In this document: in pieces, positions 17,268 to 27,148 of the stretch
Layout of the letters: the number at the start of each line of letters is the position of its first letter
Numbering within the stretch: position 1 is the first letter of the stretch
DNA from: Cohaesibacter sp. ES.047
Lineage (GTDB): Bacteria; Pseudomonadota; Alphaproteobacteria; Rhizobiales; Cohaesibacteraceae
Direction of reading: 5' to 3'
NCBI RefSeq assembly: GCF_900215505.1
Contig: NZ_LT907844.1
Location: 1-64,000, forward strand
Length of the DNA stretch: 64,000 nt
The notes under the pieces: model-generated
What the model saw: the letters and a program-made list of their open reading frames with translations, nothing else
Databases searched by the model: none
Told to the model about the DNA's origin: nothing
Program-made: the position numbers and the translations under genes

Positions 17268-17830
17268 ATGTTGGCGCGATTGACTATGAGCGATGCGGAA
17301 TGGGCATTTTTCGAACCTTTCATGCACTCGATCCGTGGTCGTGCGGTCGCCCGGCGGGAGATCATCGCTTGGTTCTTGACGGGGTCTTCTGGATTGCTCG
17401 TACTGGAGCACAGTGGCGTGACTTGCCTGAAGAGTTCGGTAAATGGTCGTCGGTCTATCGCCAATTCCGACGCTGGACTTTGGCGGGTCTCTGGGAAATG
17501 GTTCTTGAGGCGCTGAACGAGAGTGGCGCCGCACCAAATCAGGTTCAAATGATCGACAGCACCGTCATCCGCGCCCATCATCCACTGCCCGGCAGGGCAT
17601 TGCGTTAGCAATGTCCCGAGAGAGGGGGCAGCGGGCGCAAAACGGGGACTCCAAAAGAAGGTTTTGGCCGTTCAAAAGGTGGCTTCACGACGAAAATTCA
17701 TCTGATCACGAATGCGCATGGCTTTCCCATCAAGGCCGAGATATCACCGGGGCAGTGCTCCGACGATACCGGTTATGACCTGCTGCAAGATGAGGATTTG
17801 CCAGATCCAAAGGTCTTCATTGCAGACAGG
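17268..17830 (+). pseudogene. IS5 transposase, frameshifted and split by IS21
   Basis: MLARLTMSDAEWAFFEPFMH opens the N-terminal domain. A one-base shift near 17355 moves to HRLVLDGVFWIARTGAQWRD with MIDSTVIRAHH (first catalytic Asp) and a stop at 17606, and the DDE part continues in another frame as GFGRSKGGFTTKIHLITNAH to FIADR at 17830. After the IS21 insertion it resumes at 20421 with GYDANAIREDVEGKGG, LRNQIERCFNKLKNARRLAI (Glu) and ends at 20684. The two-frame layout is normal for IS427 elements, but the early frameshift is not. Confidence 0.88.
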
Positions 17831-18007
17831 TGCGCATTCCGGTCTTATCCGGCCACTGATTCCGACAGCATCCGGCCACCCATTCCGATTTGATCCGGCC
17901 ATTGATTCCGGAGCATTCGACCCCCCCTTGTGAAGGGGATTTGTCGACCGTTTTGAGGTAATCACTCACCGGCTATCTTGTGTTCTTTTGGAACGTGAGA
18001 AAGCCCC

Positions 18008-19537
18008 ATGAAGAGATTACCAATGCGCAAGATCCGGGAAGCCCTTCGGCTTCGGGCAGAAGGCTTGTCAGGACGCCGAGTGGCGCAAAGCCTTTCGATA
18101 GGACGAGCAACGATATCGGACTATTTCCGTCGCGCGGATTTGGCTGGTTTGGCATGGCCTCTGCCGGTTGATTTGTCTGACAGTGATCTGGAACTTCTTC
18201 TTTACCCATCCCAACCTGGGGCGTCCTCTCGCGCGGTACCGCAGCCAGACTGGGCTCATATGCATGCCGAGCTGCGCCGCAAAGGTGTGACGCTGGCTCT
18301 GTTGTGGCAGGAATATCGCGAGGTTCATCCTGACGGCTATGGTTACAGCCAATATTGTGCCCGCTATTCAGCGTGGGAAGGCAAGCTTTCGCCGGTAATG
18401 CGCCAGCGTCACCCCGCTGGTGAACGGTTGTTTGTCGATTATGCGGGCCAGACCGTGGATGTGATCTGTCCTCAGACCGGTGAAGTGCGCACAGCTCAGA
18501 TCTTTGTGGCCACGCTTGGGGCGTCGAACTACACCTATGTGGAGGCCAGTTGGACCCAGAGCCTGCCGGATTGGATATCGAGCCATGTGCGGGCCTTCGA
18601 TTTCTTCGGCGGTGTGCCTGCGATGATTGTCTCAGATAATCTGAAGTCAGCGGTAATCAAGGCCTGTTTCCATGACCCGGCGATCAACCGCACCTATGGG
18701 GATATGGCTGCACATTACGATACCGCCGTTGTGCCCGCTCGTCCGCATAAACCCAAGGACAAAGCCAAGGTCGAGACGGCGGTTCAATTGGCCGAGCGCT
18801 GGGTATTGGCTCGACTTCGCAACCAGACCTTCTTTGGCCTGGACGAGCTGAACGCAGCAATTCGCCCTCTACAAGATCAGCTCAATGCCAAGGTCACCCG
18901 GCATCTGGGTACCAGCCGCCGGGCCTTGTTTGAGAGCCTGGACAAACCAGCCATGAAGCCAGTGCCCCGGGAGCCATACGTCTATGCCGAATGGAAGCAG
19001 TGTCGTGCTGGGATTGACTATCACATCGATGTGGACCGGCACTATTACTCGGTACCCTACCAGCTGATCAAACAAAGGCTATGGGTGCGGGTCGCCGCGC
19101 GGACCATCGAAGTCTTCCATAAAGGTCAGAGGGTTGCGTCTCACGTCCGCATCTCTGGTAACCGCCAACATTCCACCCAGAAAGAACATATGCCGTCCAA
19201 TCATCGCCATCGTGCCGACTGGACGCCGGAAAGCATCCGAAGGCAAGCCGTCCGCATCGGCCCCAATGTCGATACCTATGTTGAGGTCGTCATGCGCCGA
19301 CGCAAACACCCAGAACAAGCCTATCGCAGTTGCATGGGCGTGCTCAAGCTTGCCCGATCTTTTGGCAATGCTCGCCTCGATGCTGCCTGTGAACGCGCGC
19401 TCGAGATCAACAGCTACACCTACCAATCCCTGCATTCCATTCTCAAGAATGGTCTGGATCGACAACGCCGAGAAACGCCCACGGACGGCCCCGCGATCAC
19501 CCACCCCAATATCCGTGGTGCAGATTACTTCCATTGA
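18008..19537 (+). CDS. istA: IS21 transposase IstA
   Basis: A 509-residue DDE transposase of the IS21 family. Helix-turn-helix near residues 20-50 (AEGLSGRRVAQSLSIGRATI); integrase core with Asp in LFVDYAGQTVDV, Asp in PAMIVSDNLKSAV and Glu in KDKAKVETAVQLAERW, as expected; a C-terminal region with YYSVPYQLIKQRLWVRV, the usual IstA DNA-contact segment. It is followed after 11 bases by istB, with which it acts. It appears intact. Confidence 0.97.
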   Translation: MKRLPMRKIREALRLRAEGLSGRRVAQSLSIGRATISDYFRRADLAGLAWPLPVDLSDSDLELLLYPSQPGASSRAVPQPDWAHMHAELRRKGVTLALLWQEYREVHPDGYGYSQYCARYSAWEGKLSPVMRQRHPAGERLFVDYAGQTVDVICPQTGEVRTAQIFVATLGASNYTYVEASWTQSLPDWISSHVRAFDFFGGVPAMIVSDNLKSAVIKACFHDPAINRTYGDMAAHYDTAVVPARPHKPKDKAKVETAVQLAERWVLARLRNQTFFGLDELNAAIRPLQDQLNAKVTRHLGTSRRALFESLDKPAMKPVPREPYVYAEWKQCRAGIDYHIDVDRHYYSVPYQLIKQRLWVRVAARTIEVFHKGQRVASHVRISGNRQHSTQKEHMPSNHRHRADWTPESIRRQAVRIGPNVDTYVEVVMRRRKHPEQAYRSCMGVLKLARSFGNARLDAACERALEINSYTYQSLHSILKNGLDRQRRETPTDGPAITHPNIRGADYFH

Positions 19538-19548
19538 AAGGACAGGAT

Positions 19549-20307
19549 ATGCTGACACATCCAACCCTGGAGCAGCTCAATAGCCTCAAGCTCGACGGCA
19601 TGGCAGAGGCCTTCACCGAGCTGGCCAGCCAAGACGGAACGGCTGATCTGACCCACGCCGAATGGCTGGGGCTACTCATCGACAGAGAAGCTGCCAGCCG
19701 CGAGACCAAGCGGTTCGAGAGCCGAATGCGAACCGCACGTCTGCGCCATGTCGGAGCCGCCCCAGAAGATGTCGACTACAAAACCAGACGTGGGCTGGAC
19801 AAGGCGCTGTTCCAGCAACTGCTGACAGGTAAATGGATACGGGACAAACGGAACTTGATGATCACCGGCTCATGTGGCGTCGGTAAAACCTGGTTAGCCT
19901 GTGCGCTCGCCCAGGCCGCTTGTCGAAGTGGTGTCACCGTGCTTTACAAACGTGTGCCGCGTCTGTTTAGCGAATTGGAGATGGCCCATGCAGACGGGCG
20001 CTTCCCGCGCCTCTTTCGAAGCCTTACCAAAACCCAACTCCTGATCCTCGATGACTGGGGACCCGACCGTCTGAATGCAAACCAGAGACGGGACCTCATG
20101 GAAATCGTCGAAGAACGATATGGTGCAGGGTCAATCCTGATCACCAGCCAATTGCCGCTGAAAACCTGGCACGAGGTTATCGGCGAACCTACCTTCGCCG
20201 ACGCTATCCTCGATCGGCTCGTGCACAACGCATATCGCCTCGAACTCGAAGGCCAGTCCTTCCGAAAAACCCATGTCAAAACGGGTGACGAAAACAACAA
20301 AAGCTGA
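19549..20307 (+). CDS. istB: IS21 helper ATPase IstB
   Basis: DnaA/DnaC-like AAA+ ATPase that directs IstA to target DNA. MLTHPTLEQLNSLKLDGMAE is the typical start. The Walker A is GSCGVGKTWLA (about 105-115) and the Walker B LLILDDWG. I use ATG 19549 rather than the in-frame TTG at 19534 because AAGGACAGG lies just upstream. It is a normal IstB length (252 residues) and nothing is missing. Confidence 0.96.
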   Translation: MLTHPTLEQLNSLKLDGMAEAFTELASQDGTADLTHAEWLGLLIDREAASRETKRFESRMRTARLRHVGAAPEDVDYKTRRGLDKALFQQLLTGKWIRDKRNLMITGSCGVGKTWLACALAQAACRSGVTVLYKRVPRLFSELEMAHADGRFPRLFRSLTKTQLLILDDWGPDRLNANQRRDLMEIVEERYGAGSILITSQLPLKTWHEVIGEPTFADAILDRLVHNAYRLELEGQSFRKTHVKTGDENNKS

Positions 20308-20738
20308 TACCTAAATCTTCAGGCCTCAAGACGGCACGCCAAAGGTGGCCGGATACTCCGGATTAGGTGGCCGGATGTTATCGGAATGGCCGGCCGAATG
20401 CTCCGGAATGCGCAGACAGGGGCTATGACGCGAATGCAATCAGAGAGGATGTTGAGGGCAAGGGAGGGATTGCCATTATTCCTGGAAGATCAAATCGCAA
20501 GAAACAGCCCTTTCTCGACCCTTTCGTCTATGCATTACGCAACCAGATCGAGAGATGCTTCAACAAACTCAAGAATGCCAGACGACTGGCAATACGATAT
20601 GACAAAACGGCAAATAGCTATCTGGACTTCATTCACATCGTATCAGCAAGGCTTTGGATCAAAAAGTTTGTCAACAGAACCTAGGGCTGCTGTAGCCGTC
20701 GTTGCCTTGCCTGTTCGTGAGAGATGCCAGCAGAGAAG

Positions 20739-21190
20739 TGTATTGAGCCATTGAAAATCTGCCCATGCTATAAGTAAGGAAAATAGCGATGAGTATTACG
20801 ATGGACGGCAAGGTCAAACGTTGGACAGCGAAGCGCAAATCAGCGCTTGTGATCGAGATCATTCAGGGCAAAACATCTGTTTCTGAGGCGAGCCGTTCTT
20901 ATGATCTCTCCCCCTCTGAGATTGAAGGATGGGTTGAGGATGCCAAACGAGGCATGGAGAACTCTCTTCGAGCCAATCCGCTCGACATTCACGCCCAATA
21001 TGAGAAGCAATTGAAGGATCTTCAGGAAGCCTATGGCGAGGCCATGCTTGAATTGCGTGCACCGATTGCCAAGCTCTGCGCATGGTTTGGCGTTCCTCGC
21101 AGGACCGTTTATTACCGGCCAACCAAATCGGCCCCCAAAGTCGATCCCCGGTTTGCTGAGCCGATCAAAGCCATGATCGAGAAGGAACCC
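20739..21190 (+). pseudogene. IS3-family element (type A), 5' part with fused orfA/orfB fragment
   Basis: The left end TGTATTGAGCCATTGAAAAT starts at 20739. ATG 20789 begins MSITMDGKVKRWTAKRKSAL, VSEASRSYDLSPSEIEGWVE (the DUF1153-type helix-turn-helix orfA of this IS3 group). After EAMLELRA the reading passes directly into orfB (IAKLCAWFGVPRRTVYYRP), so a short orfA/orfB junction segment appears deleted. It is cut at 21190 by an IS30 end. It lies head to head with the older type A copy that ends at 20738. Confidence 0.85.
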
Positions 21191-21918
21191 GTTAGATTCA
21201 CATCCGAAGTGCAACACCTGCTATTATGGCAGGTGGTATGGGAACGAGATATAGACACCTTGATTTGCGGGAACGCTGCGAGATTTGCAGTCTTCCGCCC
21301 AAGGCTTTGGTATGATCGCCAAGCAATTGAAGCGATCTTGCTCGACGATCAGCCGAGAATTACAACGGAACAGGAGCGCCAGCGGATACCTGCCTGATAC
21401 GGCAAATCGTATTGCCTGGGCTCGGAAGCTTCGCGGCTCCAGCCTTGAGCGCAGCAGCCAACTGAAGGATCTGGTCAAAGCCCAACTTGGTATGGGATGG
21501 ACCCCAGAACAGATATCCGGTCGACTGCAGCTGACCCAATCAGACCATAGGATCAGCGCAGAGTCCATCTATCGGTTCATCTATAGTGCTGCGGGTCGCA
21601 GGTTGGGTTGGCATCGATATTTGACGCAGAAGAAAGCCAAGCGAGGCTATCGGGCAAAGAAGAGACGAGAACAGGCTAAGAACAGCGATAAACTGCTGAT
21701 TTGGCTACGGCCGGCGAAGGCCCATCTTCGTTCAGAGATAGAGCATTGGGATGGAGATTGTATGCTCTTCCGAAAGCAAAACGACATACTTTTGACGCTT
21801 CAGGAACGACGCACAAGGGTTTGGCTGATGCAGAAATTACCGCGCAGGGACGCTGAAACAACCGCCAACTCCATCATCGATCAGTTGGAAAACCTTCCCC
21901 CGAAAACCCGGACAGCGA
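21191..21918 (+). pseudogene. IS30-family transposase, frameshifted and truncated
   Basis: The start MGTRYRHLDLRERCEICSL (ATG 21238) is the classic IS30 N terminus. A frameshift near 21305 leads to KQLKRSCSTISRELQRN, ARKLRGSS and WTPEQISGRL, then EIEHWDGDCMLF containing the first catalytic Asp, ending at PPKTRTA. The second Asp and the Glu region are missing because an IS21 element begins at 21919. The left end of IS30 abuts IS3 debris at 21190. Confidence 0.85.
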
Positions 21919-21966
21919 TTTCAGTAATTCGCGAACAGCTGAGTAATGGCTGATCCTTTACCTGGT

Positions 21967-22749
21967 TCAGGTTTGTGGATTGATGGTTTCCTGTTCTGTT
22001 TGTTGGGTCAAGTTCTGATTTTCTTCTGATCGCCTCATACTGTCCCCTTTGAGCTCTATTCGGTGCGCATTGTGAATAATTTGATCAAGGATGGCATCGG
22101 CAATTGTCGGCTCGCCGATCATCTCGTGCCATGCCGAAACGGGAAGTTGAGCCGTGATGATGGTTGATTTGCGTTGGTATCTTTCCTCGAAGAGCTCGAG
22201 CAGATCGAGGCGCTGCTGGTCTGTGAGCGAATGGGTTCTCCAGTCATCCAGGATGAGCAACTGGACGCGAGCAAGTTTGTCGACCAGCCTTGGAAAGCGC
22301 CCATCGAGACGGGCCATGGCCATGTCCTCAAACAGGCGGGGCATTCTGACATAAAAGACGGAATAGTCGAGCCTGGCGGATTGGCGTCCGAAGGCGCAGG
22401 CGAGCCATGTTTTGCCGGTTCCGGTTTGCCCTGTGAGAATGATTTGTTCATGAGCCTTAATCCAGTCTCCTTGAGCGAGAGAAAGGATTTTGCTCTGATC
22501 AAGGCCACGATTGGCAGCGAAGCTGATGTCTTCGATGCATGCATCAGGAAAGCGCATTTTTGCATTGCGCAGCCTGTTGGCAAAACGCTTGTCGGCTCGG
22601 GATGCTACTTCCTGGTCGAGCATAAGGCCAAGCCATTCATTCCGATCTAGGGATTGCCCAGGATCTTGTTCATTCAGGCTCTTCCAAGCTTGTGCCATTC
22701 CGGTCATGCCGAGTGCGGCCATTTGGTTCAATGTCGGGTGTGTCAGCAT
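21967..22749 (-). CDS. istB: IS21 helper ATPase IstB
   Basis: A 260-residue AAA+ helper. [20 protein letters not shown] starts at ATG 22749, with AGGAGAGAA a few bases upstream deciding against longer readings. The Walker A is [11 protein letters not shown] and the Walker B LLILDDW (R instead of G following). Related to but clearly different from the IstB at 19549 (about half of the residues shared by eye). Intact. Confidence 0.96.
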   Translation of the reverse strand: MLTHPTLNQMAALGMTGMAQAWKSLNEQDPGQSLDRNEWLGLMLDQEVASRADKRFANRLRNAKMRFPDACIEDISFAANRGLDQSKILSLAQGDWIKAHEQIILTGQTGTGKTWLACAFGRQSARLDYSVFYVRMPRLFEDMAMARLDGRFPRLVDKLARVQLLILDDWRTHSLTDQQRLDLLELFEERYQRKSTIITAQLPVSAWHEMIGEPTIADAILDQIIHNAHRIELKGDSMRRSEENQNLTQQTEQETINPQT

Positions 22750-22778
22750 TCTTTCTCTCCTGTTTTGATGTTTGTTGA

Positions 22779-24332
22779 TTACTGGTAGTAGGTTGCGCCT
22801 CGGATATTGTCGTGGCTCGGTGCTGGAGGGGCGGGTTCCTGGTGCGCGGGTGCCTTGTCGAGACCGGATACCAGGATGGATTGAACGGATTTGTATCTGA
22901 CCGTCTCGCATGTCAGAGCCCTTTGACAGGCTGCTTCCAGTCTGTCTGTTCCGAACCGGCGTTGTAGGCTCACCCCCCCCAGTGCCGAGCGGAAACCCTG
23001 CTCGGGGTGTGGCCGATCTCGCATCAGGCGTTCCACCAACAGGGCGGTGTGATATCCAATGCGGGCAGCCTGAGCGACGAGGGTTTGAGGCGTCATGCCT
23101 GCGTGACGCTGGTGGGCCTTGGGCATATGCTGTGTAATCGTGGAATGGCCACCCCGATCCCGCCTGCGCTGATGAACTGCAACCCGCTCATGATTGCAAA
23201 ATATCTCGACAACACGATGGGTTAGCCGGACATCAACCTGCCGTCCGATTAGCTTGTGAGGGACGGAATAGAAACCTCGTAAAATCTCGACATGATAGTC
23301 GAGATGCACCTTGGCCCGTTTCCATTCGGCATATTCAAATGGAGTGTCGGGCAACAGACGCAGGGCAGGCCGTTCAATCTCTTCAAACAGTTCCTTGCGG
23401 GATCTTCCGATCCGCCGCATTTGCTTGTTGTTGAGCACCACCAGCAATTCCGCGATGGTATTGTTCAACGCTTCAATCGAGAAGAATTGCTGATTGCGCA
23501 GCCGGGCCAGGATCCAACGTTCGACAATCAGAACCGCTCCTTCCACCTTTGCCTTGTCGCGCGGCTTACGTGGTCGTGTCGGCAAAATGGTCGTGTCGTA
23601 ATGGGTTGCCATGGCTTCAAAGGTGGCAGTTAGCGATGGCTCGAACCACAATGGTGTGGCCACGGCGGCCTTGAGATTGTCGCAAATGATGGCCTTGGTA
23701 ACGCCGCCGAAAAACTTCAGTGACCGAACTTGCGCATCAATCCAGTCCGGCAGCTTCTGGCTTCGAGAGGCCCAGGCAAATGTGTAGTTCGAGGCTCCGA
23801 GGACTGCGACGAAAATCTGGGCCTGATATGCCTCTCCGGTCGCAGGATCAAAAACCGGAATAGTGTGGCCGGCATAATCGGTCTGAATGGCCGCACCCGC
23901 TTCATGCCGGTTGCGAAAACGGGGATTGGCCCGGCACTCGAATTCCCTGAAACGAGTGCAGAACCAAGTATAGCCGTAACCTTCGGGATGGACCGCCCTA
24001 TATTCCTCCCAGAGCAAGGTCAGGGTCACACCCTTGCGCTTCAATTCCGTCGCAATATGGCGCCAATCAGGTTCTGCATCGTCACGCGGTGGTCGACCTA
24101 CATTCTGAAACAGGGCTGCCCGCAATTGCTCGTCATCATCGCGATCGGCTGGTATTGGCCAGCTGTTCAAGCCAGCGTCACGGGCTCGGTGAAGGTAGGT
24201 GGCAACGGTTGTCTTGCTCAGCTTCATTCGCGCAGAGACCTCTCGTGTAGAAAGCCCCGGATCATGCGTCAGCCGTAATATCTCTCGTATATCTTGCACA
24301 GTCGTGCGCCTCACTTGCTTGCGTCGGGGCAT
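22779..24332 (-). CDS. istA: IS21 transposase IstA
   Basis: About 517 residues from [20 protein letters not shown]. The helix-turn-helix is [20 protein letters not shown]; the DDE triad is in [27 protein letters not shown] and [16 protein letters not shown]-like segments (here [16 protein letters not shown]). The C-terminal [16 protein letters not shown] matches IstA. A start at 24332 is preferred over upstream codons because MPRRKQ is the usual IstA start. It is followed by istB after 29 bases. Confidence 0.96.
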   Translation of the reverse strand: MPRRKQVRRTTVQDIREILRLTHDPGLSTREVSARMKLSKTTVATYLHRARDAGLNSWPIPADRDDDEQLRAALFQNVGRPPRDDAEPDWRHIATELKRKGVTLTLLWEEYRAVHPEGYGYTWFCTRFREFECRANPRFRNRHEAGAAIQTDYAGHTIPVFDPATGEAYQAQIFVAVLGASNYTFAWASRSQKLPDWIDAQVRSLKFFGGVTKAIICDNLKAAVATPLWFEPSLTATFEAMATHYDTTILPTRPRKPRDKAKVEGAVLIVERWILARLRNQQFFSIEALNNTIAELLVVLNNKQMRRIGRSRKELFEEIERPALRLLPDTPFEYAEWKRAKVHLDYHVEILRGFYSVPHKLIGRQVDVRLTHRVVEIFCNHERVAVHQRRRDRGGHSTITQHMPKAHQRHAGMTPQTLVAQAARIGYHTALLVERLMRDRPHPEQGFRSALGGVSLQRRFGTDRLEAACQRALTCETVRYKSVQSILVSGLDKAPAHQEPAPPAPSHDNIRGATYYQ

Positions 24333-24478
24333 GCTCCCTCCTGATCTGTTCTTCGACCAAAAGAGTGCCCCAATTAGGCAGGTAAGGATCAACCAAAATT
24401 ATGCCTTGAAAACTGTCCGGGTTTTTGTGAAATCGCTGTCCGGTATTTAATGAAACGACTGTCCGGGAATTACTGAAA

Positions 24479-25906
24479 CCCGCAGGCAAATAGCCAATTC
24501 TTTCTTCCGATTCCAATTGGGCGCAGCGCGCGCTCGGCTACGTTGTTGTCTATGGCAACACGGCCATCATCAAGGAATAGACGGAAAGCCTCCTTCCTAC
24601 TCAAGCAATAGCGGAAAGCCTTTGCCAGATCACTCTTGCCCGATATGCGGGTGAGTTGCTGGTCGGACCATTGGAAGAATGCCTCGAGCTTGGGCTTGCT
24701 TAGCTTTCGCCGCGCGGCCAGACGCATATCGGCACATTGCCCCGATATATCCCGCTCTATGTCATAGATTGCCCCAATCTGCTTCAGAGCCTCATGGGCA
24801 ATCTCGGACTTGGTTGAGGTCCAAAAATCATGGAAACCTCTGCGCAAATGCGCGGCTTCCTTGAAGCGCGCATTTCCATCCGATCCAGGCTCATAGAGCT
24901 TTGAATAGCCCTTGTAGCCATCAGCCTGAAGGATGCCACTGGCATGCCGGAGGTGATGATGAACATGTTCAGCTTTCCAGTTGGGAGCAAAGTAATAGAC
25001 CGCCCCAGGAGGAGCTGTTCCGGCCCAAGGCCGCTGGTCCCTGACATAGGTCCATATTCTACCCTTCTTCACGCCTTTCCCCAAACCTCTTTTGCGTAAG
25101 CAACGATCCAGAACTCGGATTGGCTTATCATCGGCATAAAGAAGATCACTTTCCATAATCGAAGCCTCAATTCGCTCGATCAATGGCTGGAGCGTCCGCA
25201 TGGCGCGACCGCACCAATCGACCAACGTGCTATCGGGAATATCGGCACCCATCCGGGCAAAGATCTCATTCTGGCGATACAACGGAATATGGTCGTCGAA
25301 TTTGGAGACAAGGACATAGGCCAACAGGCCTGCACTGGCCATGCTGCCCGGAATTGGGCGGCTTGTTGCAGGTACCTGAACCATCTTTTCACAGCAACGG
25401 CAGGATTTCTTGAGACGGGCAATCTCTATGACTTTCAACTGAGCGAAGATCATATCAAGCATTTCGCTGTCATCCTCACCGACGGTCCGCAGATCCCCAC
25501 CACAGTCAGGGCAGCAATTTCCTGGATCAAGCTCTCGGCGCTCACGAGGTGCCTTGTCTGAGACGCGAGGGCTACGACGGGGCTTCTTTGGCTCATCAGC
25601 AGGAGAAGGATCAGGATTGCACGCAGTCTCATCATCCTCAATGACTGGCGTGGCATTGTTCTCGGCTACCGCAACCAATAGATCTTCCAGCGCCAATTCC
25701 AGTTGCTCGATTTCCCGCTCGATCTTTTCCGATGACTTGCCAAAAGCCTGCTTCTGCAGTTTCGCAATACGAAGGCGCGATCCCTGGATCATTTGATCAT
25801 GAACCCGCAATGTCGCAGACATCTGCTCGTTTTCAGCCTGCAAAGCGGTAATCATCGCCTTCAAAATGGCTGGGTCATTGGGCAAATTTTTAGGGATGTT
25901 TGACAT
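24479..25906 (-). pseudogene. IS66 transposase TnpC, 3' truncated by IS21
   Basis: MSNIPKNLPNDPAILKAMIT followed by the coiled-coil and the KSSEK segment, a CxxC zinc-binding pair (CCPDCGGDL, later CRCCEK), and the DDE core with LLYADDKPIRVLD, GILQADGYKGYSKLYEPG and IDNNVAERALRPIGIGRKNW. Reading breaks off at WLFACGF, where the IS21 end begins, so the last 40 or so residues are lost, although the catalytic residues remain. Part of an IS66 element whose other end is at 26792. Confidence 0.9.
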
Positions 25907-25968
25907 GCATCCTGATAGCGCGAATGTGCCAAAAGAGCAATAAAAACAATTGGTTCATAATAGGGAAT

Positions 25969-26316
25969 TCACCCAATACGGGCCGGTGGAGACCCCCAAC
26001 TGGGACGCCGCCAATCAATCCTTTCCCATAACATAGCAAGCTGTGCTGATGTCAGTCTGGCAACACCATCGCTAGCCGATGGCCACGGAAAGCGTCCTCC
26101 CTCGAGCACTTTGTAATAAAGGCAAAAACCTTGCCCATCCCAGTAAAAAAGCTTTAACCGATCTCCACGCCGACCTCGGAAGGCAAACACAGCTCCACTT
26201 GTCGGGTTTTGTCGCAAAACATTCTGCGCCAAAACCGTAAGGCCCCCAATGCCCTTCCTCATATCAGTCACGCCGCCAGCAAGATAAACACGAACGCCAG
26301 TGCCTGGGCCAATCAT
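25969..26316 (-). CDS. IS66 accessory protein TnpB
   Basis: A 115-residue IS66 Orf2: VRVYLAGGVTDMRKGIGGLT, VFAFRGRRGDRLKLFYWDGQ and GFCLYYKVLEGGRFPWP match the family throughout. It is needed for IS66 transposition but its biochemical role is unclear. It overlaps the tnpA stop (ATGA at 26313-26316). Intact. Confidence 0.95.
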   Translation of the reverse strand: MIGPGTGVRVYLAGGVTDMRKGIGGLTVLAQNVLRQNPTSGAVFAFRGRRGDRLKLFYWDGQGFCLYYKVLEGGRFPWPSASDGVARLTSAQLAMLWERIDWRRPSWGSPPARIG

Positions 26317-26694
26317 GCTGCCTCCACTGCCCGAATGCGACCGGTGAGTACGGATCCATCCAGGCCACAGTCAAAGCGGAGGCGGCGATCGTGGCGCAAA
26401 TTCAATTCAACTTGAGAAGAGCTCCCCCCCCCCAATGTCATCGAGCGATGCCGATGCTTCTTTTGCAATGGCCGAAAGCTCAATTTGAATGAACCGGGCA
26501 GGATCAGCCTCTCTAAGCAAACCCTTCCGCTTTAAATCGCGCCTTCAGATGTAGAGCTGCTGTCGGCTAATATCATGCCGTTGGGCAACCTGCGTAACCG
26601 TCGCTCCATCAATACCGATCGATCCAACAATCGAAAGCTTCTCATCAAGGCTCCAACGTCGCCGGCGTTCTGGGCCCAATATCTCTCCGCGCAT
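26313..26694 (-). pseudogene. IS66 accessory protein TnpA, with stop codon and frameshift
   Basis: The reading MRGEILGPERRRRWSLDEKL, VTQVAQRHDISRQQLYI is the helix-turn-helix start of IS66 Orf1. A TGA replaces the expected Trp codon after LYI. The frame continues (RRDLKRKGLLREADPARF) and then shifts in a run of G near 26428 to reach VELNLRHDRRLRFDCGLDGS and RAVEAA. With one nonsense and one frameshift this gene is dead, so the element is probably immobile. Confidence 0.8.
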
Positions 26695-26705
26695 CACAAT
26701 CCTCA

Positions 26706-26747
26706 TTAAGACACGTCATTAACGACGTCGTTATACACGTGTCTTAA
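26706..26747. promoter_or_regulatory. Nested palindrome at the tnpA-proximal end of IS66
   Basis: Arms TTAAGACACGT and ACGTGTCTTAA (26706-26716, 26737-26747) enclose a second perfect palindrome AACGACGTCGTT (26721-26732). Located between the IS66 tip (GTAAGCG, ending 26792 on the minus strand) and tnpA. Could be an operator or a cruciform. Confidence 0.5.
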
Positions 26748-26792
26748 GCCAGATCTCTCAACCACAAAAGGCGGTGCCAAGCGGGCGCTTAC

Positions 26793-27090
26793 GCCATAGG
26801 CTTCCTGAAGATCCTTCAATCGCTTCTCATATTGGGCGTGAATGTCGAGGGGATTGGCACGCAGGCTATTCTCCAACCCTCGCTTGGCATCTTCAACCCA
26901 TCCCTCAATCTCGGAGGGCGACAGATCATAAGAGCGGCTTGCTTCTGATACCGTCGTCTTGCCCTGAATGATCTCAATAACCAATGCCGATTTCCGCTTC
27001 GCTGTCCAGCATTTGATCTTATCGTCCATGGTCGTACTCATCGCTTTTTCCTTACCTATAGCATGAGCAGAATTTCAATGGATCAATACA
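26793..27090 (-). pseudogene. IS3-family element (type A), 5' part with orfA fragment, cut by IS66
   Basis: The end TGTATTGATCCATTGAAAT reads inward from 27090. ATG 27041 begins MSTTMDDKIKCWTAKRKSAL and continues through KRLKDLQEAYG, where the IS66 tip GTAAGCG interrupts it at 26792. It is the same orfA as at 20789 with a few substitutions. The remainder of this IS3 copy is not present. Confidence 0.9.
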
Positions 27091-27114
27091 AAAATTCGCC
27101 AATTGTCAGGGTAA

Positions 27115-27139
27115 GGGAGGGCTAAAGACTAGCCCTCCC
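27115..27139 (+). terminator. Intrinsic terminator downstream of the cysteine-repeat protein gene
   Basis: A perfect 10-base stem GGGAGGGCTA / TAGCCCTCCC with a 5-base loop, followed on the plus strand by ATTTTTTG. On the minus strand it lies just past the stop of the gene ending at 27149 and is preceded by A6, so it can act on both strands, better on the plus. Confidence 0.7.
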
Positions 27140-27148
27140 ATTTTTTGA

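Larger units (their letters stand above)
17831..20414 (+). mobile_element. IS21-family insertion sequence 1 (2584 bp)
   Basis: The terminal repeats start TGCGCATTCCGG at both ends, with internal repeats carrying ATCCGGCCA(C/T). A perfect 6-base target duplication GACAGG flanks it (17825-17830 and 20415-20420). It interrupts the IS5 transposase exactly after the FIADR codons and carries intact istA and istB. It is therefore the youngest layer of this stack. Confidence 0.95.
17201..20681 (+). mobile_element. IS5-family element (IS427-like), itself interrupted by IS21
   Basis: Ends GGATCTGTTAACAAACT (17201) and, inverted, GGTTCTGTTGACAAACT (to 20681), flanked by a TA duplication (17199-17200 and 20682-20683), as usual for the IS427 group. 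Without the IS21 insertion and its 6-base duplication the element is about 890 bp, a normal size. It lies in the IS3 orfB gene. Confidence 0.9.
21919..24478 (-). mobile_element. IS21-family insertion sequence 2 (about 2560 bp)
   Basis: Inverted ends TTTCAGTAATTC(G/C)CG(A/G)ACAG at 21919 and, on the other strand, from 24478. The outer right end carries three spaced CTGTCCGG repeats (24415-24465), the typical multiple terminal repeats of IS21. It joins a truncated IS30 on the left and a truncated IS66 tnpC on the right with no target duplication, so a deletion or recombination followed the insertion. Confidence 0.8.

Noticed and set aside
27115-27139. The strong hairpin read as part of an IS3 end
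   Set aside because: The IS3 end (TGTATTG) finishes at 27090, so the hairpin belongs to the resident gene's 3' region.
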